DNA of 35,056 bases from Microvirga sp. Mcv34. GTDB taxonomy: Bacteria; Pseudomonadota; Alphaproteobacteria; Rhizobiales; Beijerinckiaceae. This document shows positions 11,823 through 20,834 of this stretch, one piece after another; the stretch's first letter is position 1, and each line of letters starts with the position of its first letter. The notes beneath the pieces are model-generated. The model saw only the letters and a list, made by a program, of their open reading frames with translations, was not told the DNA's origin and ran no database searches. The stretch covers positions 1 to 35,056 of the forward strand of contig NZ_JALJRK010000053.1 of the NCBI RefSeq assembly GCF_024519725.1. The letters run 5' to 3'. The translations under genes were made by a program, and so were the position numbers.

Positions 11823-14267
11823 ATGCAGACATCGATTTCAGGACTGGATAGTCCAGCATCCCTGCCAGTCTGGTCGCAGCGCCAGACGCTGACGGCTTTT
11901 GCCCTGATCCTTGCGGCCTGGGCCCTGGCGGTCTCGATCTGGCCTCTGACCGGAACGGTCGTGCCCTGGGACTCCAAGAACCAGTTCTATCCGACCCTGC
12001 GCTACCTGGGCAGCGCCCTGGCCCATGGCGAACTGCCGCTCTGGAACCCCTACCATTTCGGCGGCCATCCCTCGGCGGCGGATCCACAATCGCTGCTGTT
12101 CACACCCACCATGCTCCTGTTCGGCTGGCTCGTGCCCGAGCCGTCCATGCAGCTCTTCGACGTCGTCGTCTTCGCCCATTTCCTGCCCGGAGCACTGGCC
12201 TTCGTGCCCCTGTTCCGCCGGCGAGGCTGGCATCCGGCGGGCGCTGTGGTGGCGGCCCTGGTCTTCATGCTCGGCGGCTCCGCCACGGCCCGGCTCCAGC
12301 ATACCGGCATGATCTTCAGCTATGGCTTCTTCCCCCTTGCCTTCTGGCTCCTCGAGGAAGCTCTGGACCGCCGCTCCTACCGTTACGGAGTGCTCTTCGC
12401 CCTCAGCGCGGCCATGATGGTCATCGGACGCGACCAGGTCGCCTTCCTCTGCGGCCTGACGCTCATCCTGCTGGCGGCGCAGCGGATCTGGGCGGCGCCC
12501 CGGCGCCTGGCCTATCTCAGGTCCCGCCTCGGGCTCCTGGCCTTCATGGGTCTGATCGGCGGTGCCCTTCTGGCCGTTCCGATCGTGCTGACGATGCAGT
12601 TCCTCGCCACCTCGACGCGCCCCTCCTTCGGGTTCGGCGTGGCGGCCATGGGCTCCCTGCCGCCGGAGAGCCTGGCGACCATCCTGTTCGGCAACGTCTT
12701 CGGCTCGCTCCGCTGGACCTACGATTACTGGGGACCGGACTGGCACAGCCTGTCCGAGGGAACCTGGACCGATCGGGCGACCAACTACCTGTTCATCGGC
12801 ACGATCCCGGCTCTCCTCCTGCTCTGGCACGGGGTGGCGGGCGGGCGCCTGTTCGCCCGCGAGTTCCGCTTCTTCTTCGTCATGGGCATCGCGGCCACGC
12901 TCTACGCGCTCGGGCGCTACACGCCGGGCTTCGTGGTGATCTTCGATCATCTGCCAGGTGTGGACCTCTACCGCAGGCCCGCCGACGCGACCTTCCTCAT
13001 CAACATCGCCCTGGCCTTCGCGGCGGGCTATCTCGTCCATCGCTATGCGACGGACGGGCTGCCGCACTGGAACCGTGCGGCCCTCGGTCGGCTTTGGGTG
13101 GCCCCGCCGCTCCTGGCCCTGGGGCTCCTGATGGCGGCCGTCGCCAGCGCCATGGCCTTCGCCGTCAAGGGCGGCTTCGTTTCTCCGGCCCTGATCGAAA
13201 TCGGGGTAAGCCTTGCCGTGGCGACCCTGGCCATCGCGGCCATCACGAGGATGAGCGGCGCACCCCGCTGGCGCGAAGCCATCGCCCTCGTGCTGGTGAC
13301 CCTGACGGGCGCGGAGCTGATCGGCCGTCACGCGGCCTCGGCCCTGAATGCGGAGCCTGCAGAGCGCTACACGATCTTTACCAAGCTGCCGCCGGAACAG
13401 CTGCAGGGGCTTCAGATCCTCAAGCGCGAGCTCGCCGACCGCCATGCGAGAGGCGAGTACCCCCGCGTCGAGATCCTTGGACTGAAGGGGGCGTGGCAGA
13501 ACGCATCCATGGTGCTCGGGATCGAGGACACCATCGGCTACAACCCGCTGCGCCTGGCCGATTACGAGCGCGCCATCGGCCCCGGCGAGAATGCCGAAGA
13601 CCCCAATCTGCGCAGCTTCCCAACGAGCTTCAGGGGCTACAATTGCGAGCTCGCCAGCCTTCTCGGGCTCGATTACGTGGTGCTCGACCGCCCTGTGGAG
13701 AAGCTGCCGCGCCATTTCCCGCGCCTGACCGATGCCGAGATCGTCTACGGGACCGGGCGGATGTGGATCTATCGCCTGAACACCTCCGTTCCGCGCGCCT
13801 ATGTGGCACATCGCGTCACGCCGGTGGATTCCGAGGCCGTGCTGGGCGAGGACGAGGTGCCGGATTTCAACCGCGAGACGGAAGCGCTGATCGACAACGA
13901 GAGCCTGCCGCGGCTCAAGGCCTCCTACACCCCGGCCGGTACCGCGCCCGACGAAGCCAAGGGACAGGCACGCATTGTCAGCTACAAGCGGAACTCCGTT
14001 ACCCTGGATGTCGAGAGCAGCGACAACGGCGTCCTGGTGCTGCACGACATCAATTATCCAGGCTGGGAGGCCTGGGTCGACGGCGAACGTCGGCCGATCC
14101 TGCGCGCCAACCTTCTGTTCCGCGGGGTCGAGATCGGTCCCGGACGCCACCGGGTCGAGTTCCACTTCCGCCCGATGTCGCTCGAGAATCTGGTTGCGGC
14201 CGCGTCCGATCTCGTCAAAAGCGAGGACCAACGGATTCAGACGGCGACCGTCTCGCCGCCCCCATGA
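11823..14267 (+). CDS. YfhO-type multi-pass membrane protein
   Basis: 814 residues from ATG 11823; an in-frame ATG at 11775 is an alternative. The N-terminal two thirds are about a dozen hydrophobic helices. The first periplasmic loop carries the conserved cluster WDSKNQFYP and GELPLWNPYHFGGHP, typical of YfhO and GT-C-like transferases. The C-terminal third is soluble, beta-rich and ends with NYPGWEAWVDG and FRGVEIGPGRHRVEF, the usual YfhO tail. In Bacillus and Listeria YfhO acts in lipoteichoic acid glycosylation; here the substrate is unknown and a lipid-linked sugar transfer is only an inference. The secreted-protein gene downstream starts 16 bp after its stop, suggesting an operon. Confidence 0.88.
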   Translation: MQTSISGLDSPASLPVWSQRQTLTAFALILAAWALAVSIWPLTGTVVPWDSKNQFYPTLRYLGSALAHGELPLWNPYHFGGHPSAADPQSLLFTPTMLLFGWLVPEPSMQLFDVVVFAHFLPGALAFVPLFRRRGWHPAGAVVAALVFMLGGSATARLQHTGMIFSYGFFPLAFWLLEEALDRRSYRYGVLFALSAAMMVIGRDQVAFLCGLTLILLAAQRIWAAPRRLAYLRSRLGLLAFMGLIGGALLAVPIVLTMQFLATSTRPSFGFGVAAMGSLPPESLATILFGNVFGSLRWTYDYWGPDWHSLSEGTWTDRATNYLFIGTIPALLLLWHGVAGGRLFAREFRFFFVMGIAATLYALGRYTPGFVVIFDHLPGVDLYRRPADATFLINIALAFAAGYLVHRYATDGLPHWNRAALGRLWVAPPLLALGLLMAAVASAMAFAVKGGFVSPALIEIGVSLAVATLAIAAITRMSGAPRWREAIALVLVTLTGAELIGRHAASALNAEPAERYTIFTKLPPEQLQGLQILKRELADRHARGEYPRVEILGLKGAWQNASMVLGIEDTIGYNPLRLADYERAIGPGENAEDPNLRSFPTSFRGYNCELASLLGLDYVVLDRPVEKLPRHFPRLTDAEIVYGTGRMWIYRLNTSVPRAYVAHRVTPVDSEAVLGEDEVPDFNRETEALIDNESLPRLKASYTPAGTAPDEAKGQARIVSYKRNSVTLDVESSDNGVLVLHDINYPGWEAWVDGERRPILRANLLFRGVEIGPGRHRVEFHFRPMSLENLVAAASDLVKSEDQRIQTATVSPPP

Positions 14268-14283
14268 GAACCATTTTTAGCCG

Positions 14284-15162
14284 ATGCCTTCATTTGCAAA
14301 GCAGCCCTTTCCCGCTCTCGCCCTTCTCAGCCTGATCGCCGGTCCGGCCCTGGCACAGTCACCCGCCGTGCCCTCCATGTCGCAGAACCTCCCGGCGATC
14401 TCCGTCGGGCAGGTTGTGCTGAATGCGGGAGCGAATTTCGCGGGGAGCAACGAGCCGATCCGCTCGGGGCTGGTGTGGCGGATCTTCGAGGATCGTGGGG
14501 ATACGTCCCAGCCCAACATCGTCGCCCGCTCGACGAGTCCCACCCCGAGCTTCACCCTTGCGCCCGGGAACTACATCGTCCACGTGGCTTACGGCTTCGC
14601 GAGCGCATCAAAGCGCATCAGCGTGCAGCGCGGCAACCTGAACGAGCGGCTCGCCATCAATGCCGGAGCCCTCCAGCTCAAGGGGGCCGTGAGCGGAAGC
14701 CCCATCGCGGCGAACCGTCTCTCGTTCTCCGTCTACGTACCGGAGGCGCAGAATTCCGAAGGCCGGCTCGTGATCGCCGATGCCAAGGCCAACGACATGA
14801 TCCGCCTGCCCGAGGGCACCTATCACGTGGTGTCCACCTATGGCGATGCCAACGCCATCATGCGCAGCGACCTGAAGGTGGAATCCGGGCGGGTCACGGA
14901 AGCAACCCTCAACCATCGCGCCGCCACCGTGGTCTTGAAGTTGGTCGGCTCCGCAGGCGGCGAGGCCTTCGCGGGCACGGCCTTCAGCGTGCTGACGCCG
15001 GGCGGCGACGTGATCCGCGAGGCCATCGGCGCCTTCCCTTCTGTCACCCTGGCCGAGGGCGAATACGTCCTGATCGCGCGCCATGAAGGCAAGGTCTATA
15101 CCCGCGAGTTCAAGGTCGAAAGCGGCCTCGACCGTGACATCGAGATCATCTCGACGCCCTGA
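14284..15162 (+). CDS. Secreted beta-repeat protein of unknown function
   Basis: 292 residues with a signal peptide (basic start, hydrophobic 9-20, likely cleavage after PALAQ near 25). The mature part contains three similar modules near residues 94-126, 177-211 and 258-290. Each has the form G-x-Y followed by a hydrophobic strand, a polar turn, and a strand ending V-x-S/R-G. Their spacing of about 80 residues suggests three beta-sandwich domains. There is no catalytic motif, lipobox or C-terminal anchor, so it is probably periplasmic. It follows the YfhO-type gene closely and may assist it. I recognise it only as a conserved hypothetical type. Confidence 0.8.
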   Translation: MPSFAKQPFPALALLSLIAGPALAQSPAVPSMSQNLPAISVGQVVLNAGANFAGSNEPIRSGLVWRIFEDRGDTSQPNIVARSTSPTPSFTLAPGNYIVHVAYGFASASKRISVQRGNLNERLAINAGALQLKGAVSGSPIAANRLSFSVYVPEAQNSEGRLVIADAKANDMIRLPEGTYHVVSTYGDANAIMRSDLKVESGRVTEATLNHRAATVVLKLVGSAGGEAFAGTAFSVLTPGGDVIREAIGAFPSVTLAEGEYVLIARHEGKVYTREFKVESGLDRDIEIISTP

Positions 15163-15472
15163 AGTTCTCTCGTCATTCTTCCCTCATCTGAAGATCACGT
15201 CTCATAGAGCGGCAGCGGCCCACCTCTCCCTCAGGGAGAGGTGAACCCGCGCCAAACCTTCTTAAGTTGTCGCTCACACGTTCAACTTTGATCCCTCCCA
15301 CAAGGGGGAAAACGCCTCTGCATTGCGCCGTAACTCGGGAATAAGCTTCGAGCCCAACTTCCAGGGACCTCTGAACCTTTCCCTCCCAAAGGCATTGACC
15401 GAACGCCTATTGTCGGTCGCGCCGCCCATGAGCCTGAACCTCCAAGGCGTGACCTTGCTGGAGAGGAAGCTC
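15163..15472. other. Intergenic region with palindromic repeat
   Basis: 310 bp. It holds a 23-nt palindrome at 15221-15243 (CACCTCTCCCT and AGGGAGAGGTG around one base) and a second, weaker inverted repeat near 15292-15310. The downstream gene's frame is open back to 15323, but the real start is supported at 15473. No other gene is seen. Confidence 0.6.
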
Positions 15473-16846
15473 ATGAAAATCGCAGAGATCATGACCCGCA
15501 ACGTCCGCGTGGTGAGTCCGGACAGGACCATCCAGGAGGCTGCGCGTCTCATGGACGAGATGAACGTCGGCGTGCTGCCCGTCTGCGATGGACGCCGCCT
15601 GCGGGGCATGGTGACCGACCGGGACATCACCGTCCGGGCGACGGCCGCCGGCCTCCCTCCCGACTCGACCCGCGTGCGTGACGTGATGTCCGACAATGTC
15701 TGGTGGTGCTTCGACGACGACGATGTCGGTCACATCGTGGAGCTGATGAGCGACCATCAGATCCGCCGCCTCCCGGTGGTCGATCACGACAAGCATCTGG
15801 TCGGGATCGTGGCGCTCGGCGACCTCGCGACGGATCGGGAGGGCGATGCCTCCCGGGCGCTGAACCGCATCTCCACGCCTTCCGAACCCGACCGGACCGG
15901 CACCCCGACGGCGGCCCGCGCGGACCAGACCCGGGGCGGCGGACGCGCCCGCCTGACCGGCGACGAGCGCCGCGAGCTCGACCGGCGGCTGCGGAGCGAT
16001 GATGACGACTGGCGTCACCGCCCGCACGATTATCACGACGACCGGCGCGGAGGCGCCGAGCTCTCCCGCAACCCCGGCCGCGGCTCCTTCCGCTTCCGCG
16101 AGGAGGACGACGTACGTGCGGCCTTCGGCAGCTTCGGCTATCCCGGCGAGGAAGGCGCCCGCAACGCCCGCATGCGCGGCGGCTTCGGCGGCGAGGGCTA
16201 CCAGAGCTATGGCGACGAATATGCCGGACGCGGCTCCGCCGGGCACGGCTATCATCCCAAGCGCTTCGGCGCCTCCACCATCACCGGCGAGCGCGCCCGG
16301 CCGGGCGACGACAGCAGCGAGGACGATCGCCGCATGCAGGACCGCGAGCGCACCTGGAGCCTCGTGAACGAGCGGCGCGACCACAGCAATTACGGCATGG
16401 GTCCCGGCAATACCCGCTTCGGCAACGACGCGACCGCCAGCCGCGGCGAGGTGCGCCGGGGCGAGCATCAGGGACGTGGTCCCAAGGGGTACCAACGCTC
16501 CGACGAGCGCATCCGCGAGGACATCAACGAGCGCCTCACCGACGATGCCATGATCGACGCATCGGAGATCGAGATCCAGGTCCAGAACCGGGAGGTCACC
16601 CTCACCGGCACCGTCCGCGACCGCAACGAGAAGCGGCGCGCCGAGGATCTGGCGGAGTCCGTGTCGGGCGTGAGCCACGTGCAGAACAACCTGCGCGTCG
16701 GTCAGCGCCAGGGAACGCACGCGACGGGAACCGAGGCCGGCGATGCGGCGGCCGCGACGGGCAATCCCGGCAGCGGCACCGCGGGAACGACCGCCGGAAC
16801 GGCTCCGGGCGGTCGCACGACAGGGCGGCAGCGGCAGACGAGCTGA
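15473..16846 (+). CDS. CBS-pair and BON domain fusion protein
   Basis: 457 residues; ATG 15473 is fixed by GGAGAGGA 6 nt upstream. Residues 1-125 form two CBS motifs (MKIAEIMTRNVRVVSP; VRDVMSDNVWWC; IRRLPVVDHDKHLVGIVALGDLA), which usually bind adenosine nucleotides. A 200-residue Arg/Asp/Gly-rich, probably disordered linker follows. Then comes a segment RGPKGYQRSDERIREDIN leading into a BON domain (about 345-410: IEIQVQNREVTLTGTV and VSGVSHVQNNLRV), and a Thr/Gly/Ala tail. The linker-BON half resembles stand-alone SWFGD/BON proteins, so this looks like a fusion. BON domains are often membrane- or envelope-associated, yet there is no signal peptide here. Function unknown, perhaps stress-related. 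Confidence 0.85.
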   Translation: MKIAEIMTRNVRVVSPDRTIQEAARLMDEMNVGVLPVCDGRRLRGMVTDRDITVRATAAGLPPDSTRVRDVMSDNVWWCFDDDDVGHIVELMSDHQIRRLPVVDHDKHLVGIVALGDLATDREGDASRALNRISTPSEPDRTGTPTAARADQTRGGGRARLTGDERRELDRRLRSDDDDWRHRPHDYHDDRRGGAELSRNPGRGSFRFREEDDVRAAFGSFGYPGEEGARNARMRGGFGGEGYQSYGDEYAGRGSAGHGYHPKRFGASTITGERARPGDDSSEDDRRMQDRERTWSLVNERRDHSNYGMGPGNTRFGNDATASRGEVRRGEHQGRGPKGYQRSDERIREDINERLTDDAMIDASEIEIQVQNREVTLTGTVRDRNEKRRAEDLAESVSGVSHVQNNLRVGQRQGTHATGTEAGDAAAATGNPGSGTAGTTAGTAPGGRTTGRQRQTS

Positions 16847-16873
16847 TTAATCGTCCGACGATTCACCCACGTC

Positions 16874-16956
16874 ATCACCGGGCTTGTCCCGGTGATCTCG
16901 ATTGGATGAAGTGCCGAGCCTCACCGGATCGGGATGGCCGGCGCAAGGCCGGCCAT
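16874..16956. repeat. Two short palindromic repeats (families C and D)
   Basis: ATCACCGGG and CCCGGTGAT flank CTTGT at 16874-16896. ATGGCCGGC and GCCGGCCAT flank GCAAG at 16934-16956. The second recurs inverted, with one base changed, at 32644-32666 and in a variant at 32866-32888. They sit between the converging CBS-BON and thrS genes. Confidence 0.75.
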
Positions 16957-16983
16957 GACGTGAGGGAGATCGATGAAATGAGA

Positions 16984-17015
16984 AAGGCGGCCCTTCCTTT
17001 CGGAGGCGCCGCCTT
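16984..17015 (-). terminator. Probable terminator of thrS
   Basis: On the minus strand AAGGCGGC and GCCGCCTT form an 8-bp stem, followed by a T-rich TTCTCATTTC stretch, beginning 19 bp after the thrS stop. The loop is long (16 nt), so the hairpin is less compact than the others in the window. Confidence 0.6.
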
Positions 17016-17033
17016 CGTTCGTGCGATCAGTCT

Positions 17034-19049
17034 TTAGGCAACCGTCCGCTCGACCACGTGATGTCCGTCGAGCGTGGCGTGGCCTTCCGGCTCCGACACG
17101 GCCTTGGCCTGCCGTCGGCGGTCCGGGGTGACGGCCTCGGCGGCGAGAACCTTCAGGGCCTCGTCGAGGGTCATGGTCTGCTGGTTGGGGCTGCCCAGGC
17201 GGCGGATCGACACCGTCCGCTCGGCGGCCTCCTTGCGTCCGACCACGAGAAGCACCGGCACCTTCACGAGCGAGTGTTCGCGGACCTTGTAGTTGATCTT
17301 CTCGTTGCGGAGATCAGCCTCGACGCGAAGGCCGGCGGCTTCGGCGGCGCGCACCACCTCCATGGCGTATTCATCGCCCTCGGACGTGATGGTGGCCACC
17401 ACCGCCTGCACCGGCGCGAGCCAGAGCGGGAAGTGACCGGCGAAGTGCTCGATCAGAATGCCGGTGAAGCGCTCCATGGAGCCGCAGATCGCGCGGTGCA
17501 CCATGACGGGGGTCTTCTTCTGGCCGTCCGCATCGACGTAGAACGCGCCGAACCGCTCCGGCAGGTTGAAGTCCACCTGCGTGGTGCCGCACTGCCAGTC
17601 ACGGCCGATGGCGTCGCGCAGCACGTATTCGAACTTCGGCCCGTAGAAGGCGCCCTCGCCCGGGTTGATCGCGGTCTTGATGCGTCCACCGGACTGGTAC
17701 TCGATCTGCTTCAGGACGCGGGTCATCACGTCTTCCGCGTGATCCCACATCTCGTCGGTGCCGACGCGCTTCTCGGGACGGGTCGAGAGCTTCACGACGA
17801 TCTCGTCGAAGCCGAAATCGGCATAGGTCGAGAGGATGAGGTCGTTGATCTTCAGGCACTCGGCGGCGAGCTGATCTTCCGTGCAGAAAATATGCGCGTC
17901 GTCCTGCGTGAAGCCGCGCACGCGCATGAGGCCGTGCAGCGCGCCGGACGGCTCGTAGCGATGCACGTTGCCGAACTCCGCGAGACGCAGCGGCAGGTCG
18001 CGGTAAGACTTCAGGCCGTGCTTGAAGATCTGCACGTGGCCCGGGCAGTTCATCGGCTTGATGGCGAAGACGCGGTCGTCCTCGGTCTGGGTCGCGAACA
18101 TGTTCTCGCGGTACCAGCCCCAGTGGCCGGAGGTCTCCCACAGGGCCTTGTCGAGGATCTGCGGCGCGTTGACCTCCTGGTAGGTGCCCTTCAGGCGGCG
18201 GCGCATGTAGGAGATCAGCTCCTGGAACACCGTCCAGCCCTTCGGGTGCCAGAACACGACGCCCGGCCCCTCCTCCTGGAAGTGGAACAGGTCCATCTCG
18301 CGGCCCAGGCGGCGATGGTCGCGCTTCTCGGCTTCCTCGAGCTGGCGGATGTAGTTGTCCAGGTCCTCCTGGTTCGCCCAGGCGGTCGCATAGATGCGGG
18401 TCAGCATGGCGTTATTGGAATCGCCGCGCCAATAGGCGCCCGCCACCTTCATGAGCTTGAAGGCGTTGCCGATCTTGCCGGTCGAGGTCATGTGCGGGCC
18501 GCGGCAGAGATCGAACCAGTCGCCCTGGAAGTAGATCTTGAGATCCTGGCCTTCCGGAATCGCGTCGATGAGCTCGATCTTGTAAGTCTCACCCTTATCC
18601 CTGAACACCTGCTTGGCCTTGTCCCGGCTCCAGACCTCTTTTGTGAAGGGCTTATCCCGCGCGATGATCTCGCGCATCTTCGCCTCGATGGCGGGGAAAT
18701 CCTCGGGCGTGAAAGGCTCGTTGCGGGCGAAGTCGTAATAGAAGCCGTTCTCGATGACGGGACCGATGGTCACCTGGGTGCCGGGAAAAAGCTCCTGCAC
18801 CGCCTCGGCGAGCACGTGCGCGGCATCGTGCCGGATCAGTTCCAGGGAGCGGGGGTCTTCGCGGTTGAGAAACTCGATCTTGGCATCGCGGGTGATCGGA
18901 TCGGCGAGATCGGCGACCGTGCCGTCGAGCGCCATGGCGACGGTGCGCTTGGCCAGCGACTTGGCGATGCCTTCCACGATCTCACGGCCGGTGATGCCGG
19001 GTTCGTACTGTCGCTGGGCGCCATCGGGGAATGTGAGGGTAATCATCAA
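17034..19049 (-). CDS. thrS: Threonine--tRNA ligase
   Basis: 671 residues, close to the usual bacterial length. It charges tRNA-Thr in the cytoplasm. Domains in order: TGS (1-60, MITLTFPDG); the N2 editing domain ([12 protein letters not shown], and [11 protein letters not shown] with its Cys and His); the class II catalytic core with motif 2 around [22 protein letters not shown] and the zinc-ligand Cys in KPMNCPGH; and a C-terminal anticodon-binding domain. The first residue is doubled (ATG ATG at 19049); GGAGAC lies upstream. The C-terminus carries about 30 extra polar residues after the anticodon domain. yidD lies 72 bp upstream on the same strand, as I recall for other Rhizobiales. Confidence 0.99.
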   Translation of the reverse strand: MMITLTFPDGAQRQYEPGITGREIVEGIAKSLAKRTVAMALDGTVADLADPITRDAKIEFLNREDPRSLELIRHDAAHVLAEAVQELFPGTQVTIGPVIENGFYYDFARNEPFTPEDFPAIEAKMREIIARDKPFTKEVWSRDKAKQVFRDKGETYKIELIDAIPEGQDLKIYFQGDWFDLCRGPHMTSTGKIGNAFKLMKVAGAYWRGDSNNAMLTRIYATAWANQEDLDNYIRQLEEAEKRDHRRLGREMDLFHFQEEGPGVVFWHPKGWTVFQELISYMRRRLKGTYQEVNAPQILDKALWETSGHWGWYRENMFATQTEDDRVFAIKPMNCPGHVQIFKHGLKSYRDLPLRLAEFGNVHRYEPSGALHGLMRVRGFTQDDAHIFCTEDQLAAECLKINDLILSTYADFGFDEIVVKLSTRPEKRVGTDEMWDHAEDVMTRVLKQIEYQSGGRIKTAINPGEGAFYGPKFEYVLRDAIGRDWQCGTTQVDFNLPERFGAFYVDADGQKKTPVMVHRAICGSMERFTGILIEHFAGHFPLWLAPVQAVVATITSEGDEYAMEVVRAAEAAGLRVEADLRNEKINYKVREHSLVKVPVLLVVGRKEAAERTVSIRRLGSPNQQTMTLDEALKVLAAEAVTPDRRRQAKAVSEPEGHATLDGHHVVERTVA

Positions 19050-19121
19050 AATGTCTCCAGGCTCACTCCTGCCAACGGAGCAGGTAAGCGGGGGCCGACG
19101 GTTTTTCCGGAAAAGGCGACA

Positions 19122-19484
19122 TCAGCCGCCGTCAGGTTCGACTGAATCGCAGGCGATCGGGGGAGCATTGACGCCCCGCCAGCGACCGTAGGCCCAGGGC
19201 TTATACCAGGCGGAGCCTTCGGGCAATGTTTCGGGAACTAGATCGAGGCCGTGCGTCCCGAAGGGGCCGCAGCGGCAGATCCGGGCGAGCCCCATCCAAC
19301 CGCCCGGCCAGAACCCGTGCCGCTGGATCGCCTCGTCGGTGTATTCCGAGCAGGACGGCAGATGGCGGCATTGGCGGCCGACCAGACCAGAAAGCGTGAG
19401 TTGATAGGAGCGGATCGCCACGTGAGCGACCCGGCGGGGAAGATGCCCTCTCGTGGCCCCCTGCGGACTGCTTTTCACCTTCAC
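19122..19484 (-). CDS. yidD: Membrane protein insertion efficiency factor YidD
   Basis: 120 residues, longer than the usual 70-90 because of a polar C-terminal tail. The family core is complete: RSYQLTLSGLVG, CRHLPSCSEY (C39, C45), EAIQRHG and RICRCGPFGTHGLDLVP. YidD assists YidC-dependent insertion of membrane proteins and is attached to the membrane by an amphipathic N-terminal helix. It is normally next to rnpA and yidC in many bacteria, but in this group it sits upstream of thrS. Probably cotranscribed with thrS. Confidence 0.96.
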   Translation of the reverse strand: MKVKSSPQGATRGHLPRRVAHVAIRSYQLTLSGLVGRQCRHLPSCSEYTDEAIQRHGFWPGGWMGLARICRCGPFGTHGLDLVPETLPEGSAWYKPWAYGRWRGVNAPPIACDSVEPDGG

Positions 19485-19698
19485 TCCTCGACCTGACGGT
19501 GTGACTCAGCCAGGATCTGCAAGTCTTACGTGCTCCTGAGATAGTTTCTCACCCAACAGGTGTAACAATCACCACGCTCAAAAAGGCTTTTCATATTCAA
19601 CCTGGGTTCTGTTGTCCGTTCCTGCAAGGCTACTGATACTTTATTTTATTTCAAGACTTCACTTGCCGCATCACAGCACGGCATTCCGGGCACAGACA
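19485..19698. other. AT-richer divergent region before the radical SAM gene
   Basis: The 214 bp between yidD (minus) and the radical SAM gene (plus) is clearly less GC-rich than the surrounding core genes. A TTG-initiated frame is open from 19612, but its product is not family-like. I looked for a short precursor-peptide ORF with Gly-Gly or Cys-rich character and found none. Confidence 0.45.
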
Positions 19699-20730
19699 AT
19701 GACAACAACAATCGGAAAATTCATCTGGGATATTACTTACGCCTGCCCGCTGAGATGCACCCATTGCTATACGGAGTCGGGACGACGCCCTGCCCGCACC
19801 CTCGATCGGGATGCCGCCATGCGCGTCGTCGATGTTATTCTCGCGGCGCAAGCGGAAAAAGTGTCCATCAGCGGTGGGGAGCCCTTGTCGGTCCGCTGGG
19901 CCGTCGAAGCCATGAAGCGCCTGCACGACGCGGGGATCGCCGTCACGGTCTTCACGAGCGGCTGGTCGATGCCGCAGAAGACGGCCGTCGCACTCGCGGA
20001 CGCCGTGTCGAGCGTGGCGGTGAGCATCGACGGAGCCGACGCCGCCATTCACGACGCCATCCGCAGGCGCGACGGGGCGTTCGATCGCGGAATCAAAGCG
20101 CTTGATGTTCTGTATCGGGTGAAAGAGGAGCGCAAGGCAGCCGGACAGACCTGCTTCACCCTCGGGATCGACTATACCCTGACCCGTTCCGGCGCGCACG
20201 AAGCGGACCTGGAACGCTTCGTTCATGCAGTCATCGCGCGGTTTCCGAACCTCGACTTCATCCGCTTCGGCGCCGTCATTCCATCGGGGCTCGCGGCCGA
20301 GCCGGACTTCGAGGCCAGCGAACTTCTTTCCATTCAGGAGCTGGTCGATCTCATCGAGGTCGGGCGGCGCCTCGCAGCCCTTGCAGGCGGAACCACGGAC
20401 ATTTCCGTTACCGATGTGAGGTATTTCCTGCCCCAACCCGGCGTGAGCGCGGTCGATCTGGACATCCTGCATATCGAGCCCGATGGGGCGCTACGCGCAT
20501 TCCCTATCTATGAAGCCAAAGTCGGGAACGTCCTCGAACAGCCCCTGGACATCCTTTGGCCTCAGGTGAGGGCCTGGCGTTCCGATCCGTTCGTTGCCGA
20601 AAAGATGGAAACGATCCGGACCATGGCCGACTGGGCCAAGACAGCCCGGATCCTGGACCGCCGCTATGGCTCCAACGACGATCGGGAGAGGATCGCGCTC
20701 CGTGCGCCGCAGGTCCAGGCTTGCGCCTGA
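19699..20730 (+). CDS. Orphan radical SAM protein with degenerate SPASM-like C-terminus
   Basis: 343 residues from ATG 19699; a TTG at 19612 is the alternative. The cluster motif is CPLRCTHC (C16, C20, C23), followed by ISGGEPL (the GGE motif that binds SAM) and a TIM-barrel-like body. Near the C-terminus the scaffold of a SPASM/twitch domain is recognisable (HIEPDGALRAFPIYEAKVGNVLEQP), but the cysteines that would hold auxiliary clusters are absent. This predicts one [4Fe-4S] cluster. Relatives include PqqE- and MoaA-like peptide or cofactor modifiers, yet no precursor peptide, transporter or protease is adjacent. The AT-richer 5' flank and its position inside an otherwise conserved gene block suggest insertion. 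Substrate unknown. Confidence 0.88.
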   Translation: MTTTIGKFIWDITYACPLRCTHCYTESGRRPARTLDRDAAMRVVDVILAAQAEKVSISGGEPLSVRWAVEAMKRLHDAGIAVTVFTSGWSMPQKTAVALADAVSSVAVSIDGADAAIHDAIRRRDGAFDRGIKALDVLYRVKEERKAAGQTCFTLGIDYTLTRSGAHEADLERFVHAVIARFPNLDFIRFGAVIPSGLAAEPDFEASELLSIQELVDLIEVGRRLAALAGGTTDISVTDVRYFLPQPGVSAVDLDILHIEPDGALRAFPIYEAKVGNVLEQPLDILWPQVRAWRSDPFVAEKMETIRTMADWAKTARILDRRYGSNDDRERIALRAPQVQACA

Positions 20731-20736
20731 AGCCAA

Positions 20737-20761
20737 GGCGTCCTGGCGAAATCAGGACGCC
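20737..20761. terminator. Possible hairpin terminator between converging genes
   Basis: GGCGTCCTG (20737-20745) and CAGGACGCC (20753-20761) form a perfect 9-bp stem with a 7-nt loop, 6 bp after the radical SAM stop. No clear T run follows, so it may be a stabilising hairpin rather than a true intrinsic terminator. Confidence 0.4.
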
Positions 20762-20834
20762 TGTCCTGGCTCCTTGATGGAGCCTCGTGCCGGGCCGACT
20801 GTGAACCGGCTTGCGCGCTCGATTCTCTGCGGGT

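Noticed and set aside
11838..14231. 797-codon open frame antisense to the YfhO-type gene
   Set aside because: The composition (Arg, Gly, Glu, His rich) is typical of a reverse-strand shadow; the sense protein is clearly real.
17058..19145. 695-codon open frame antisense to thrS
   Set aside because: Shadow of a fully conserved gene; no homology.
19485..19698. RiPP precursor peptide upstream of the radical SAM gene
   Set aside because: No short ORF with a ribosome site and a plausible leader or core was seen on either strand.
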